Positions 26,618 to 36,097 of a DNA stretch of 64,000 nucleotides are shown in pieces. This stretch comes from Chitinophaga sp. MM2321 (GTDB taxonomy: Bacteria > Bacteroidota > Bacteroidia > Chitinophagales > Chitinophagaceae), in the NCBI RefSeq assembly GCF_964033635.1, contig NZ_OZ035533.1:496001-560000 (forward strand). Reading direction: 5' to 3'. The position numbers and the translations under genes are program-made. Each line of letters starts with the position of its first letter. The first letter of the stretch is position 1. The notes beneath the pieces are model-generated. The model ran no database searches. It was not told the DNA's origin and saw only the letters and a program-made list of their open reading frames with translations.

Positions 26618-28189
26618 ATGGTTATCGAAATCAAAGTCCCTACGGTAGGAGAATCTATTAGCGAGGTAACAATTGCAAAGTGGTTGAAAAAAGACGGAGA
26701 TTATGTGCAGCAGGATGAAGTGTTGTGTGAGATGGAGTCTGAGAAAGCGACCTTCGAACTGAATGCGGAAAAAGCAGGTACCCTGAAGATTTCTGCGGCC
26801 GAAGGCGCCACGCTGAAGATCGGAGAAGTGGCCTGTACTATTGATACAGCTGCTGAAGCCCCGGCCCAGGAAGCCGCCGCACCCGCTGCTGCAGCCGCAC
26901 CGGTAGCCGCCGCTCCCGAAGCTGCCCCGGTTGCAGCTCCTGCACCCGCAGCCCCCGCTGTCAATAAAGGAACCATTGAAATGAAAGTGCCTACGGTAGG
27001 AGAATCTATCAGTGAAGTAACGTTGGTAAAGTGGACAAAGAAAGATGGTGATTATGTAGAACGTGATGAAGTGGTATGTGAACTGGAATCAGAGAAAGCC
27101 ACTTTTGAGCTGAATGCAGAAGAAGCCGGTGTACTGATCATCGTAGCAAAAGAAGGAGATACTTTAAACATAGGCGATATCGCCTGTAAAATAGATACCA
27201 GTGCTGCCAGGCCGGCAGGTACCGCTCCGGCGGCTGCTCCTGCTGCAAAACAGGCACCCGCGGCTCCACAGCCACAACAGGCGCCTGTTACCAGTATTCC
27301 CAATGATATCAAAACATCGCCGGTAGCTGCAGCAGTCATCGCTGATAAGCAGGTAGATGCTACCAGTATCAAAGGTTCCGGTGCACATGGCAAGATCATG
27401 AAGGACGATGTATATGCTGCCCTGCAAAATCCAGGTGTAGCTATCGGCCAGGAAATGTTTACCCGCCAGGAACGCCGTGAAAAAATGAGCAACCTGCGTA
27501 AAACAGTTTCCCGCCGCCTGGTGGAAGCCAAAAATACCACGGCCATGCTGACTACCTTCAATGAGGTAGACATGACCAACATCATGGCGCTGCGTGCCAA
27601 ATACAAAGAAGTATTCAAGAAGCAACATGAGGTGAACCTGGGCTTTATGAGCTTCTTCACCAAAGCCTGCTGCTTTGCCTTACAGGAATTCCCGACCGTA
27701 AATGCCTACATCGATGGAGAAGAACTGGTATATCATGACTTCTGCGATATATCTATTGCCGTATCAGCACCAAAAGGTTTAGTCGTTCCCGTTATCCGCA
27801 ATGCCGAGAGCCTGGATATGGCCGGTATTGAAAAGAAAGTGGTGGAACTGGCTACCAAAGCGCGCGACAACAAACTGACATTGCCTGAAATGACCGGCGG
27901 TACTTTCACCATCACCAATGGTGGTGTATTTGGTTCATTAATGAGCACACCTATCATTAATATCCCGCAGTCGGCTATCCTGGGAATGCACAAAATACAG
28001 GAACGTCCTATGGCCGTAAATGGTCAGGTGGTGATCCGTCAGATGATGTACCTGGCATTGAGCTACGATCACCGGATCATTGATGGCCGTGAGTCAGTAA
28101 GCTTCCTGGTGAGAGTGAAAGAGATGCTGGAAAATCCTGAGCAACTGTTGTTCGGAAAAGACCCGCTGAAGGCGTTGCTGAAACTCTGA
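26618..28189 (+). CDS. sucB: 2-oxoglutarate dehydrogenase E2 (dihydrolipoyl succinyltransferase) with two lipoyl domains
   Basis: A 523-residue E2 core protein. Two lipoyl domains are present, residues about 1-77 and 118-194, with lipoyl Lys 43 and Lys 160 in [12 protein letters not shown]. They are joined by Ala/Pro-rich linkers. The peripheral-subunit-binding domain follows (about 231-268, [20 protein letters not shown]). The catalytic chloramphenicol-acetyltransferase-like domain has SYDHRIIDG near residue 483. SucB proteins of Proteobacteria carry one lipoyl domain, and the second one here looks like a tandem duplication with a 351-bp offset. It follows sucA and ends in an intrinsic terminator. 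Confidence 0.96.
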   Translation: MVIEIKVPTVGESISEVTIAKWLKKDGDYVQQDEVLCEMESEKATFELNAEKAGTLKISAAEGATLKIGEVACTIDTAAEAPAQEAAAPAAAAAPVAAAPEAAPVAAPAPAAPAVNKGTIEMKVPTVGESISEVTLVKWTKKDGDYVERDEVVCELESEKATFELNAEEAGVLIIVAKEGDTLNIGDIACKIDTSAARPAGTAPAAAPAAKQAPAAPQPQQAPVTSIPNDIKTSPVAAAVIADKQVDATSIKGSGAHGKIMKDDVYAALQNPGVAIGQEMFTRQERREKMSNLRKTVSRRLVEAKNTTAMLTTFNEVDMTNIMALRAKYKEVFKKQHEVNLGFMSFFTKACCFALQEFPTVNAYIDGEELVYHDFCDISIAVSAPKGLVVPVIRNAESLDMAGIEKKVVELATKARDNKLTLPEMTGGTFTITNGGVFGSLMSTPIINIPQSAILGMHKIQERPMAVNGQVVIRQMMYLALSYDHRIIDGRESVSFLVRVKEMLENPEQLLFGKDPLKALLKL

Positions 28190-28218
28190 TAAAGGGCGTG
28201 AAAATATTAGCATACAGC

Positions 28219-28253
28219 ATTACGAATCAGACCACTGATTCGTAATTTTTTTT
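28219..28253 (+). terminator. Intrinsic terminator of sucAB
   Basis: Perfect 12-bp stem ATTACGAATCAG/CTGATTCGTAAT (28219-28230 with 28235-28246), loop ACCA, then a run of eight T. It begins 30 bases after the sucB stop. Confidence 0.92.
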
Positions 28254-28285
28254 ATTGGGATGCACACAAAGAAAAAGAATACGAT

Positions 28286-29443
28286 ATGACGCGTTGGGAG
28301 AATTATTTAGCATCAGCAGAAAAAATTATCGGCACTTACCAGGGAAGCCTGCCTTTACATCATTTTCTAAAATCCTTTTTCAAGGAGCATCCTTACATGG
28401 GAAGCCGCGACCGGCGCTGGATTTCGCAGCTGGTATATCATTACTTCCGCCTGGGTCACTGGGGTAAGGAACTCCCTTTGCGGGAACGCATTTTAACCGG
28501 TACTTTCCTTTGTGAAACACAGTCCAGCGACTGGCTGAATGCCCTGCATCCCGCATGGAATGAGCAGATCCAATTGCCATTGGAAGAAAAAAAAGCCCTG
28601 ATAGCTGCTCCATTATCACCACAAACTATTTTTCCTTTTACGGATGATTTATCGGAAGAGATAGACGCTTCCGCTTTCGCCTATACTTTTCTGCAACAGC
28701 CCCGGTTATTTATCCGTGTGCGGAATAACAGGCTGGATAAGGTATTGCAGCTGCTGGAAAAAGCTACTGTACCGTATGAAGTTTTTGATAATAAAGCAAC
28801 GGTGGCATTACCCAATGGTACTAAAATAGAAGAGATCGTACCAGAGAAAAGCTGGTATGAAGTGCAGGATGCTTCCAGTCAGCAGACAGGCGAACTATTT
28901 CAGCCGGGAAAGCAGGAACGTTGGTGGGATTGCTGCGCTGCCAGTGGCGGAAAATCCATTCTGCTGAAAGATCAGCAACCGGGTGTGCAGCTGTTGGTTA
29001 GTGATGTACGCAGGTCTATCCTGGAAAACCTGCAACAACGTTTTGCCGCCGCCGGGATAAAGCATTATGAAGCGCGTGTGGCGGATCTTACTGCCGAGAG
29101 TTTTGCGGCTTCCATGGGGGAGCAGCAATTTGACGGCATCATCCTTGATGCGCCCTGTAGTGGCTCCGGCACCTGGGGACGTACACCGGAAAGCCTGACT
29201 TTCTTTAAAAGAGAAGAGATCCTCAAATACCAGCAGCTACAAAAAAGTATAGCCCACACCGTTATTCCTTTTGTGAAGAAAGGAGGGGTGCTGATTTATA
29301 TTACCTGTTCTGTTTTCAGGCAGGAGAATGAGGAAGTGGTGAAGTATATAGAAGAAAACAGCGCCTTGCGCAAACAGGCAGGCGGGGTGATAAAAGGCTA
29401 CCATACAGGAGCTGATACGATGTATGCAGTGAGGTTTTCGTAG
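28286..29443 (+). CDS. RsmB/NOP family RNA (cytosine-5) methyltransferase
   Basis: A 385-residue SAM-dependent m5C RNA methyltransferase, most similar in layout to RsmB/Sun. The N-terminal NusB-like helical region (residues 1-130) includes FFKEHPYMGSRDRRWIS. The Rossmann methyltransferase domain has WWDCCAASGGKSILL as motif I, the release Cys in DAPCSGSGTWGR (motif IV) and the nucleophile Cys in YITCSVFRQENEEV (motif VI). The target is probably a 16S rRNA cytosine. It stands between the sucAB terminator and a convergent GNAT gene. Confidence 0.9.
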   Translation: MTRWENYLASAEKIIGTYQGSLPLHHFLKSFFKEHPYMGSRDRRWISQLVYHYFRLGHWGKELPLRERILTGTFLCETQSSDWLNALHPAWNEQIQLPLEEKKALIAAPLSPQTIFPFTDDLSEEIDASAFAYTFLQQPRLFIRVRNNRLDKVLQLLEKATVPYEVFDNKATVALPNGTKIEEIVPEKSWYEVQDASSQQTGELFQPGKQERWWDCCAASGGKSILLKDQQPGVQLLVSDVRRSILENLQQRFAAAGIKHYEARVADLTAESFAASMGEQQFDGIILDAPCSGSGTWGRTPESLTFFKREEILKYQQLQKSIAHTVIPFVKKGGVLIYITCSVFRQENEEVVKYIEENSALRKQAGGVIKGYHTGADTMYAVRFS

Positions 29444-29473
29444 TGAACGCCGTCAAAAAAAGACAGGTGTTTT

Positions 29474-30025
29474 TCAGGTTTTATCTCTCTTCAGTATTGC
29501 CCACATATTAATATCATAATATTTATCTTCCCATAACATCCATTCCCGGAGAAATCCTTCGTGTCTGAATCCGGTTTTTGCCAGTACTTTTTCTGAAGCG
29601 GTGTTACCGGGCATTACTTCGGCCTCTATCCGGTTTATGTGCAGTTCCTGGAAGCCATACCGGATGATTTCCTGTATCGCTTCGGTCATGAGGCCCCGGC
29701 GTTGCTGGTCATACGCTAATGCATATACGATAACGGCCCTGTTGGCCTGTGGAAAACTATTAAACCCGATGGTACCTATAATGCGTTGCTGGCCTTTCAG
29801 TGCGATGCCCCACCGGATGCCGAGTTTATCTTTAAAGCGGCGGTTGAGGTAATCGATGATCTTTGCGGCATCCTGTGCTGAGTCCAATGGGACAACGTTA
29901 TAAAATTCTGTTACCCGCTTATCGTTAAAAAGCTGGAAAAGATCGATAGCATGTTGTGATGTGAGCCCGATGAGGTCGAGAGCTGGTGTATGTAATACGG
30001 GGAATGTTTCCGGTAGTTGCTGCAT
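29474..30025 (-). CDS. GNAT family N-acetyltransferase (RimJ/RimL-like)
   Basis: A 183-residue acetyltransferase. The order of motifs is that of RimJ/RimL-type enzymes: LIGLTSQHAIDLFQLFND, IGTIGFNSF, then the acetyl-CoA loop YDQQRRGLMTEAIQEII, then INRIEAEVMPGNTASEKVLA and KTGFRHEGFLRE. The substrate (protein N-terminus or small molecule) is not readable. It lies 80 bp from mnmA on the same strand, with the mnmA terminator between, so it is likely separate. Confidence 0.88.
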   Translation of the reverse strand: MQQLPETFPVLHTPALDLIGLTSQHAIDLFQLFNDKRVTEFYNVVPLDSAQDAAKIIDYLNRRFKDKLGIRWGIALKGQQRIIGTIGFNSFPQANRAVIVYALAYDQQRRGLMTEAIQEIIRYGFQELHINRIEAEVMPGNTASEKVLAKTGFRHEGFLREWMLWEDKYYDINMWAILKRDKT

Positions 30026-30052
30026 GTAAGAAAGGGTGAAAAATAAATGTAC

Positions 30053-30083
30053 AAAAAAGGCCGGGAATAACTTCCCAGCCTTT
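30053..30083 (-). terminator. Intrinsic terminator of mnmA
   Basis: Stem AAAGGCCGGGAA/TTCCCAGCCTTT with one G-U pair and loop TAAC, followed on the minus strand by a T-run. It is 22 bases past the mnmA stop. Confidence 0.88.
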
Positions 30084-30105
30084 CTTTATGAGGTATAAAT
30101 TTTTA

Positions 30106-31212
30106 TCAAAGCACTATTGCGCCGCGCTGGATCACACCACCGCCTATTACGTCGTCTCCTTCGTAGAATACAGCTGACTGTCCCGGTGCGATACCTTTTA
30201 CGTGTTCAAAGAAGTCCACTTTCACTTTACCGTTTTCATGATGAAGGCTGCTGAGTGCACCCGGGTCTTTGTAACGGATCTTGGTGATGGCTTCCATTCC
30301 TTCGGGGATGGTGTCGTATTTGCCCATGTTGATGCCGCTGACAAACATTTCATTCTTTTGCAGTTCATCTTCATTGCCCAATACGATGGTATTTGTTTCC
30401 GGGATGATTTCTGTCACGAATACCGGGCGTCCAAGGGCGATATCAAGTCCTTTACGCTGACCAATGGTGTAAAAAGGGTAACCTTTGTGTTTACCGATGA
30501 TCGTGCCGTCTGCCAGCACAAAATTGCCTCCGTTGACCCGCTCTTCCAATCCTTCTACTTTCCGCTTCAGAAATCCGCGGTAATCGTTGTCGGGTACAAA
30601 GCAGATCTCATAGCTTTCTGCTTTTTTAGCCAGTTCGGGATACCCGAAGTCAAAAGCCATCTGCCTGATCGCTGTTTTGCGGTATCCACCCAGCGGCAGC
30701 ATGGTACGGGCGAGCACATCCTGTTGGATGCCCCATAGCACGTAACTCTGGTCTTTTGTTTCGTCAACGCCTTTGCTGATCACCATCCGGCCATTGTCAT
30801 GCCGGCGGATCTGGCCATAGTGGCCGGTTGCAATAAATTCACAATCCATGGCGTCTGCACGTTTCATCAGTGCACGCCATTTTATATGTGTATTGCAGAG
30901 TACACAAGGGTTAGGTGTGCGTCCTGCGATATATTCCTCTACAAAGTTATTGATCACAAAATCCCCGAATTCATCCCGGATATCCAGCACGAAATGCGGA
31001 AATCCGTGGTGCACCGCGGCTGCGCGGGCATCATTAAAAGAATCAAGGTTACAGCAGCCGGTTTCCTTTTTACTGGAACCCGCAGCGGCATAATCCCAGG
31101 TTTTCATGGTGATCCCCACCACTTCATACCCTTGTTCATGCAACATCAACGCTGTAACGGTACTGTCTATACCACCACTCATGGCTACCAGCACTTTACC
31201 ATGCTTGCTCAT
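30106..31212 (-). CDS. mnmA: tRNA-uridine 2-sulfurtransferase
   Basis: A 368-residue enzyme that makes s2U34 in tRNA for Lys, Glu and Gln. The PP-loop is MSGGIDSTVTALML near residues 9-22. The first catalytic Cys is in NPCVLCNTHIKW and the second in SYEICFVPDNDYRGFL, and the central domain has YPFYTIGQRKGLDI. Normal length. It is divergent from the hexuronate operon, with 270 bp between starts, and carries a TAATTTTG promoter element upstream. Confidence 0.96.
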   Translation of the reverse strand: MSKHGKVLVAMSGGIDSTVTALMLHEQGYEVVGITMKTWDYAAAGSSKKETGCCNLDSFNDARAAAVHHGFPHFVLDIRDEFGDFVINNFVEEYIAGRTPNPCVLCNTHIKWRALMKRADAMDCEFIATGHYGQIRRHDNGRMVISKGVDETKDQSYVLWGIQQDVLARTMLPLGGYRKTAIRQMAFDFGYPELAKKAESYEICFVPDNDYRGFLKRKVEGLEERVNGGNFVLADGTIIGKHKGYPFYTIGQRKGLDIALGRPVFVTEIIPETNTIVLGNEDELQKNEMFVSGINMGKYDTIPEGMEAITKIRYKDPGALSSLHHENGKVKVDFFEHVKGIAPGQSAVFYEGDDVIGGGVIQRGAIVL

Positions 31213-31231
31213 TTAAAAAAGTTTAAGGATG

Positions 31232-31239
31232 CAAAATTA
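31232..31239 (-). promoter_or_regulatory. -7 promoter element TAATTTTG of mnmA
   Basis: An exact TAnnTTTG match on the minus strand, 19 bases before the mnmA ATG. A leader of about 13 nt is expected. Confidence 0.4.
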
Positions 31240-31482
31240 CTGAAATTCCGGCCAACTGCCATCCACACATTATTGATACTGACAATGTGGGGATCGATGC
31301 TACCTATAGGATCACCCCTGATTTGACCCTTATTTTTCGTAATTCACACATTCTTTATCCTATTGATACCATTTTAACCTGTTTTGGCCTTTATTTGTCA
31401 ACATTTGTACAAGCACTATAAAATGTTAATTCTGAAGTATATATTTATCGGATCAAGCACTATTTAGCCTAAATTAGTCGTA

Positions 31483-32976
31483 ATGACACAGATATTAAAT
31501 AAGGAATACGTATTAAATCAGACAGGTTCCGGCGTTTATGAAAAGTCGTTCAATTTCCCGGAAAAAATTCTGCAATTCGGTACAGGCGTGCTTTTACGCG
31601 GCCTGGTAGATTACCTTGTAGACAAGGCCAACCGGAAAAGCTTCTTCGAAGGACGCATTGTTGTAGTGAAATCCACCGATGGAGGTACCAGCGAATTTAC
31701 TGAACAAGATAACCTTTTCACAACGCACATCAAAGGTGTTGCGCAGGGGGAGATCGTTGACAAATTACTGATAAATTCTTCTATTAGCCGGGTATTGCAA
31801 TCGAATGCAGAATGGGAAGCCGTATTGGATGCGGTACACCAGCCCTCTCTGCAAATCATCATTTCCAATACTACAGAAGTGGGGATTCAGTATGTGGCAG
31901 AAAAGATTTCCGGCGGCACACCGGCTTCTTACCCGGGCAAGTTATTGTCTGTATTATGGGAGCGGTATGAATATTTTCAGGGTAACCCCGATACCGGATT
32001 TGTAATTGTACCGACGGAACTGGTAGTCGACAACGGTATATTACTGAAAGACATCGTACTGAAGCTGGCCGCTTATAATGAGATGCCTGCCGCATTTATA
32101 AAATGGCTCCATACGGAAAACCATTTTTGTAATTCGCTGGTAGACCGGATTGTACCGGGTAAGCCCCGCAACCTGGCGGAGCAGGAGCAAAAGGTCGGTT
32201 ATACAGATAAATTATGGATTGAAGTAGAACCCTTCCTTTTATGGGCGATTGAAGGAGATGATTATATCCGTTCTGTACTTTCTTTTTACAGGGGAGATGA
32301 ACGGATGATGATAAAACCCAGCATTACGCCTTTCCGTGAGCAGAAGCTGCGTATCCTCAATGGCAGCCATACCGTGTCGGTACCACTGGCCTACCTGTCG
32401 GGATTAAATACCGTAGCCGAATGCATGGAGGATGATTATATGAACCACTTCTTCCGCGAAGTGATTCTCCAGGAGATCCTGCCTACCATCGAGGAATCCT
32501 GCCCGCTGGCGCCTGCCTTTGCAAAGGATGTGCTGGACCGTTTTGCCAATCCTTTTATTGCGCACAAACTCATCAGCATTACTTTCCAGGAAAGTGCTAA
32601 AATGAATGCCCGTAATGTACGCACGCTGGTACGTTACTTTGATAAGTATAAAAAATTGCCGGAACATATGTGCCTGGGATTTGCAGCGATGCTGCTGTTC
32701 CTGAAACCAACACGTATAGAAGGTGGAAAATATTATGGCAGCCGTGGTACAGAAGAGTATGTGATCACAGATGACAATGCAGGCATCTTTGCGGAGCATT
32801 GGAATAATCATACTTCCATCCAGCAACTGGTAGAACATGTTTGCGCGGATGAACGCCTGTGGGAAAGTGATCTGGCCACTATTCCAGGTTTTACGGCGAT
32901 AGTATCCAGTCATTTGGAGGCATTGCAGCAGGAGGGTGTAAAACAGTTTATGGATCTGATGAAACAAAAAAAATAA
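31483..32976 (+). CDS. uxaB: Tagaturonate reductase (altronate oxidoreductase)
   Basis: A 497-residue long-chain mannitol-dehydrogenase-type NAD enzyme that reduces tagaturonate to altronate in galacturonate catabolism. ILQFGTGVLLRGLVDYLVDKAN is the N-terminal nucleotide-binding loop, cut here to its key pattern FGTGxLLRG. ILNGSHTVSVPLAYLSG carries the conserved Asn-Gly-x-His, and KARxxxR-like residues occur in AKMNARNVRTLVRYF. Full length. First gene of the operon uxaB-uxaC-kdgK-eda, with the next start nine bases after its stop. UxaA, which would use its product, is encoded at 37.5 kb. Confidence 0.9.
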   Translation: MTQILNKEYVLNQTGSGVYEKSFNFPEKILQFGTGVLLRGLVDYLVDKANRKSFFEGRIVVVKSTDGGTSEFTEQDNLFTTHIKGVAQGEIVDKLLINSSISRVLQSNAEWEAVLDAVHQPSLQIIISNTTEVGIQYVAEKISGGTPASYPGKLLSVLWERYEYFQGNPDTGFVIVPTELVVDNGILLKDIVLKLAAYNEMPAAFIKWLHTENHFCNSLVDRIVPGKPRNLAEQEQKVGYTDKLWIEVEPFLLWAIEGDDYIRSVLSFYRGDERMMIKPSITPFREQKLRILNGSHTVSVPLAYLSGLNTVAECMEDDYMNHFFREVILQEILPTIEESCPLAPAFAKDVLDRFANPFIAHKLISITFQESAKMNARNVRTLVRYFDKYKKLPEHMCLGFAAMLLFLKPTRIEGGKYYGSRGTEEYVITDDNAGIFAEHWNNHTSIQQLVEHVCADERLWESDLATIPGFTAIVSSHLEALQQEGVKQFMDLMKQKK

Positions 32977-32985
32977 TCATAGCAT

Positions 32986-34380
32986 ATGAAGGGATTTTTG
33001 ACTGAAGATTTTTTACTGCAAACGGAAACGGCTAAACGATTATACTTTGACTATGCCCGATCCATGCCGGTTATTGATTATCACAATCACCTGCCACCAG
33101 ATGAAATAGCGCAGGATAAAACGTTTAAGAACCTTACGGAGATATGGCTGAAAGGAGACCATTATAAATGGCGCGCCATGCGTGCCAATGGTGTACCGGA
33201 ACAATTCATCACCGGCGACGTGGATGATTTTACCAAATTCCGTCATTGGGCAGCTACCACGCCATATACTATGCGCAACCCGCTGTATCATTGGTCGCAC
33301 ATGGAACTGCGTAATCCTTTTGGCATCACGGCGCTGCTGAATGAGCAACATGCAGAAGGGATTTACAACGACTGTAATGCACAACTGCCACACTTCTCCA
33401 CACAAAAACTGCTGCAACATTTTAAGGTGGATACGTTGTGTACAACGGACGATCCCACTGATTCACTGGAGCATCACCAGGCGATTGCAAACAAGCCTTT
33501 CGGTACACGGGTATTGCCTACGTTCCGTCCGGATAAAGCCATGGCCATAGATAATCCTGCCGTATTTAATGCATTCGTCAACAAACTGGCGGAGGTTAGC
33601 AATAACAGCATTTCTACTTTCAACGACTTACTGGAGGCGCTTCACAGCCGGCATACCTACTTTCATGAAATGGGTGGCCGCCTGAGTGATCATGGTATCA
33701 ATACTTTTTATTTTAAACAATATACCCAGCAGGAGCTGGAAAATATTTTTCAGAAAGCAAGGAACAGTCAGCCGGTAAGCGCGCATGAGTATGAACAATT
33801 TGCCACTGCTGTGTTGCTGGCAATTTGTGAATGGAACCATGAAAGAGGCTGGGCGCAACAGTTTCACACAGGGGCTATCAGAAATAATAATTCCCGTTTG
33901 TTGCAGTTATTAGGGGCAGATGCTGGTGTGGATTCTATCGGCGACTGGCGCATGGCAGAAGCGATGAGCGCCTTTTTTAATACACTTGACAAGAAAGATA
34001 AACTGGCCAAAACGATTGTGTATAATCTCAATCCTGCCTATAACGAAGTGTTTGCCACCATGGCAGGTAATTTCCAGGATGGCACGGTGCCGGGAAAAAT
34101 TCAGTTTGGTTCAGGATGGTGGTTCATGGATCAGAAAGATGGTATGGAAAAGCAGATGAATGCGCTGAGCAATATGGGTTTACTGAGTCGTTTTGTAGGT
34201 ATGCTGACTGATTCCAGAAGTTTTCTGTCTTATTCCCGGCATGAATATTTTCGTCGTATTTTGTGTAACCTCATCGGTAATGATGTAGAGAAGGGAGAAT
34301 TACCCAATGATATTCCATGGTTGGGGAAGATGGTACAGGATATTTGTTACTACAATGCTAAAGCTTATTTTGGATTTTAA
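32986..34380 (+). CDS. uxaC: Glucuronate/galacturonate isomerase
   Basis: A 464-residue amidohydrolase-superfamily isomerase that interconverts glucuronate with fructuronate and galacturonate with tagaturonate. The metal-binding motif YHNHLPPDEIA is near residue 29. HWSHMELRNPFGI, DALCTTDDPTDSLEHH-like TLCTTDDPTDSLEHH, and GSGWWFMDQKDGMEKQ are family signatures, and SYSRHEYFRRILCN closes the protein. Full length. Its TAA is followed at once by the ATG of the kinase gene, which implies tight translational coupling. Confidence 0.95.
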   Translation: MKGFLTEDFLLQTETAKRLYFDYARSMPVIDYHNHLPPDEIAQDKTFKNLTEIWLKGDHYKWRAMRANGVPEQFITGDVDDFTKFRHWAATTPYTMRNPLYHWSHMELRNPFGITALLNEQHAEGIYNDCNAQLPHFSTQKLLQHFKVDTLCTTDDPTDSLEHHQAIANKPFGTRVLPTFRPDKAMAIDNPAVFNAFVNKLAEVSNNSISTFNDLLEALHSRHTYFHEMGGRLSDHGINTFYFKQYTQQELENIFQKARNSQPVSAHEYEQFATAVLLAICEWNHERGWAQQFHTGAIRNNNSRLLQLLGADAGVDSIGDWRMAEAMSAFFNTLDKKDKLAKTIVYNLNPAYNEVFATMAGNFQDGTVPGKIQFGSGWWFMDQKDGMEKQMNALSNMGLLSRFVGMLTDSRSFLSYSRHEYFRRILCNLIGNDVEKGELPNDIPWLGKMVQDICYYNAKAYFGF

Positions 34381-35376
34381 ATGAAGCCGGTAAAAGTTAT
34401 CACATTCGGAGAAATATTATTGCGCCTGTCGCCTGAGCTGGCGCAAAACACAGCAGCTATTTATGTGGGAGGCGCAGAAGCCAATGTGGCGGCCGCGCTG
34501 GCACAGTGGGGCACGGAAGTGGCTTATATCAGCAAGGTGCCTGAAAATGGGTTGTCGAAAGATGTATTGCAGCAGTTAAGTGTCCGCGGTATTCAACTGG
34601 ACAGGATGTTGTGGGGTGGGGAACGTATAGGCATATATTATCTTGCGCAGGGGAGTGATCTCAAACATGCGGAAGTGGTATATGACCGGAAGTATTCTTC
34701 CTTCAGCCAGATAGCACCTGGTACGGTAAACTGGGATGCGTTGCTGGGAGATGCCACCTGGTTGCACTGGAGTGCGCTTACCCCGGGCCTGAATCCGGAT
34801 GCGGCGCTGGTGTGTAAGGAAGTACTGGAGGCAGCCACGCGCAAAGGGATGATCATCTCTACAGACCTGAATTACCGCAGCAAATTATGGCAGTATGGAA
34901 AGCAGCCTGTGGAAGTGATGCCGGAGTTGGTGGCTTATTGTGATATTGTGATGGGTAACCTTTGGGCCGCACATACGATGCTGGGCACTACATTGGACCC
35001 GGCGCTGGAAACTGCTACCAAGGAGGTTTACCTGGAACAGGCAGCGAAAGTTGCCGCAGAAATAACGGAAAAGTATACACGTTGCAAACGGGTAGCTTTT
35101 ACTTTCCGGTTTAGCCAGGCAGCCACGCATAATCAATACTATGCTTTTTACTATCATGATGGACAGGTGAGTGTTTCGCGCGAGTACGAAACAAATGAGG
35201 TGGTAGACAGGGTAGGGAGTGGTGATTGCTTTATGGCCGGATTGATACATACACAGTTGCAGGGAAAAGATGATCAGCAGATTATTTCCTATGCCGCTGC
35301 CGCCGCTTATTCCAAATTTTTTGTGAAGGGAGATTTTAATACGACCTCCGCTGATGATATTTTAAAACTTATATAA
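34381..35376 (+). CDS. kdgK: 2-keto-3-deoxygluconate kinase (PfkB family)
   Basis: A 331-residue ribokinase-like sugar kinase. GEILLRLSPE opens the protein, followed by GGAEANVAAALAQWG for sugar binding. The catalytic segment is NEVVDRVGSGDCFMAGLIH (Asp base near residue 281), which lies where the usual DTxGAGD motif does. It phosphorylates KDG to KDPG, the point where the hexuronate and unsaturated-uronate branches meet. The ATG directly follows the uxaC stop, and the aldolase gene starts three bases after its own stop. Function follows from family and operon. Confidence 0.9.
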   Translation: MKPVKVITFGEILLRLSPELAQNTAAIYVGGAEANVAAALAQWGTEVAYISKVPENGLSKDVLQQLSVRGIQLDRMLWGGERIGIYYLAQGSDLKHAEVVYDRKYSSFSQIAPGTVNWDALLGDATWLHWSALTPGLNPDAALVCKEVLEAATRKGMIISTDLNYRSKLWQYGKQPVEVMPELVAYCDIVMGNLWAAHTMLGTTLDPALETATKEVYLEQAAKVAAEITEKYTRCKRVAFTFRFSQAATHNQYYAFYYHDGQVSVSREYETNEVVDRVGSGDCFMAGLIHTQLQGKDDQQIISYAAAAAYSKFFVKGDFNTTSADDILKLI

Positions 35377-35379
35377 AGA

Positions 35380-36042
35380 ATGGCACCACAACCTGAAATT
35401 ATTGTAGCGGCATTTGAGCAAAGCGGGATTATCCCCGTTTTTTATCATGATGATGCGGACGTTTGCTGCGAAGTACTACAAGCCTGTTATGACGCAGGTT
35501 TGCGGGTATTTGAATTTACCAGCAGGGGCGAAAATGCCCGTAAGAACTTTAGTATCCTGCGCGATAAGAAATTAGTGAAGATGCCGGATCTTTACCTGGG
35601 TATCGGTACTATAAAAAATGCGGCAGATGCAGCTGTTTATACAGGATTAGGGGCAGACTTTATTGTGAGCCCGGTTACAGATCCTGCTACGGGTGCTTAT
35701 TGCAAAACTGAAAATATTCTGTGGATACCCGGTTGTATGACACCAACTGAAATTTCCATCGCAGAAAAGAACGACGCGAAACTGGTGAAATTATTTCCTG
35801 GTAATGTGTTGGGACCTGCCTATGTAAAGGCTATCAAGCCGCTGTTTCCACAATTAAAATTTATGCCTACCGGTGGTGTAGAGCCTACCAGCGCCAGTAT
35901 GGATGCCTGGTTTGATGCCGGTGTAGTGTGTGTTGGAATGGGAAGCAACCTGCTTTCAAAAGCCCTGATCGAAAACAAGGACTGGGCAACGCTGAGAGAG
36001 AATATCGTGCAAACGTTTGCATTTCTCAAACCTAAACCGTAA
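35380..36042 (+). CDS. eda: KDPG / 4-hydroxy-2-oxoglutarate aldolase
   Basis: A 220-residue class I aldolase that splits KDPG into pyruvate and glyceraldehyde-3-phosphate. The Schiff-base Lys lies in KLVKLFPGNVLGPAYV, the phosphate loop in MPTGGVEPT, and the N-terminal Glu in RVFEFTSRGENA. Last metabolic gene of the uxaB operon, 55 bp before the MFS gene. A perfect LacI-type palindrome (36008-36021) lies within its last codons, so the sequence there serves both coding and possible regulation. Confidence 0.95.
   Translation: MAPQPEIIVAAFEQSGIIPVFYHDDADVCCEVLQACYDAGLRVFEFTSRGENARKNFSILRDKKLVKMPDLYLGIGTIKNAADAAVYTGLGADFIVSPVTDPATGAYCKTENILWIPGCMTPTEISIAEKNDAKLVKLFPGNVLGPAYVKAIKPLFPQLKFMPTGGVEPTSASMDAWFDAGVVCVGMGSNLLSKALIENKDWATLRENIVQTFAFLKPKP
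36008..36021. promoter_or_regulatory. LacI-type operator TGCAAACGTTTGCA, site 1 (in eda, upstream of the MFS gene)
   Basis: A 14-bp perfect palindrome with a central CG, as bound by LacI-family dimers. It is identical to the site before kduI. It is 76 bp before the MFS start and inside the last eight codons of eda. The likely binder is the LacI-family protein encoded at 45517-46569. Confidence 0.65.
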
Positions 36043-36097
36043 CTTAAACCCAGCTTTAATGACTTAAAGCAACTTTATAAATTCCAAATCAACCGCA

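Noticed and set aside
28219..28246. Possible fourth member of the YhcG palindrome family after sucB
   Set aside because: It lacks the GTCACTGAC centre, has a four-base loop and a following T-run; it is an ordinary terminator.
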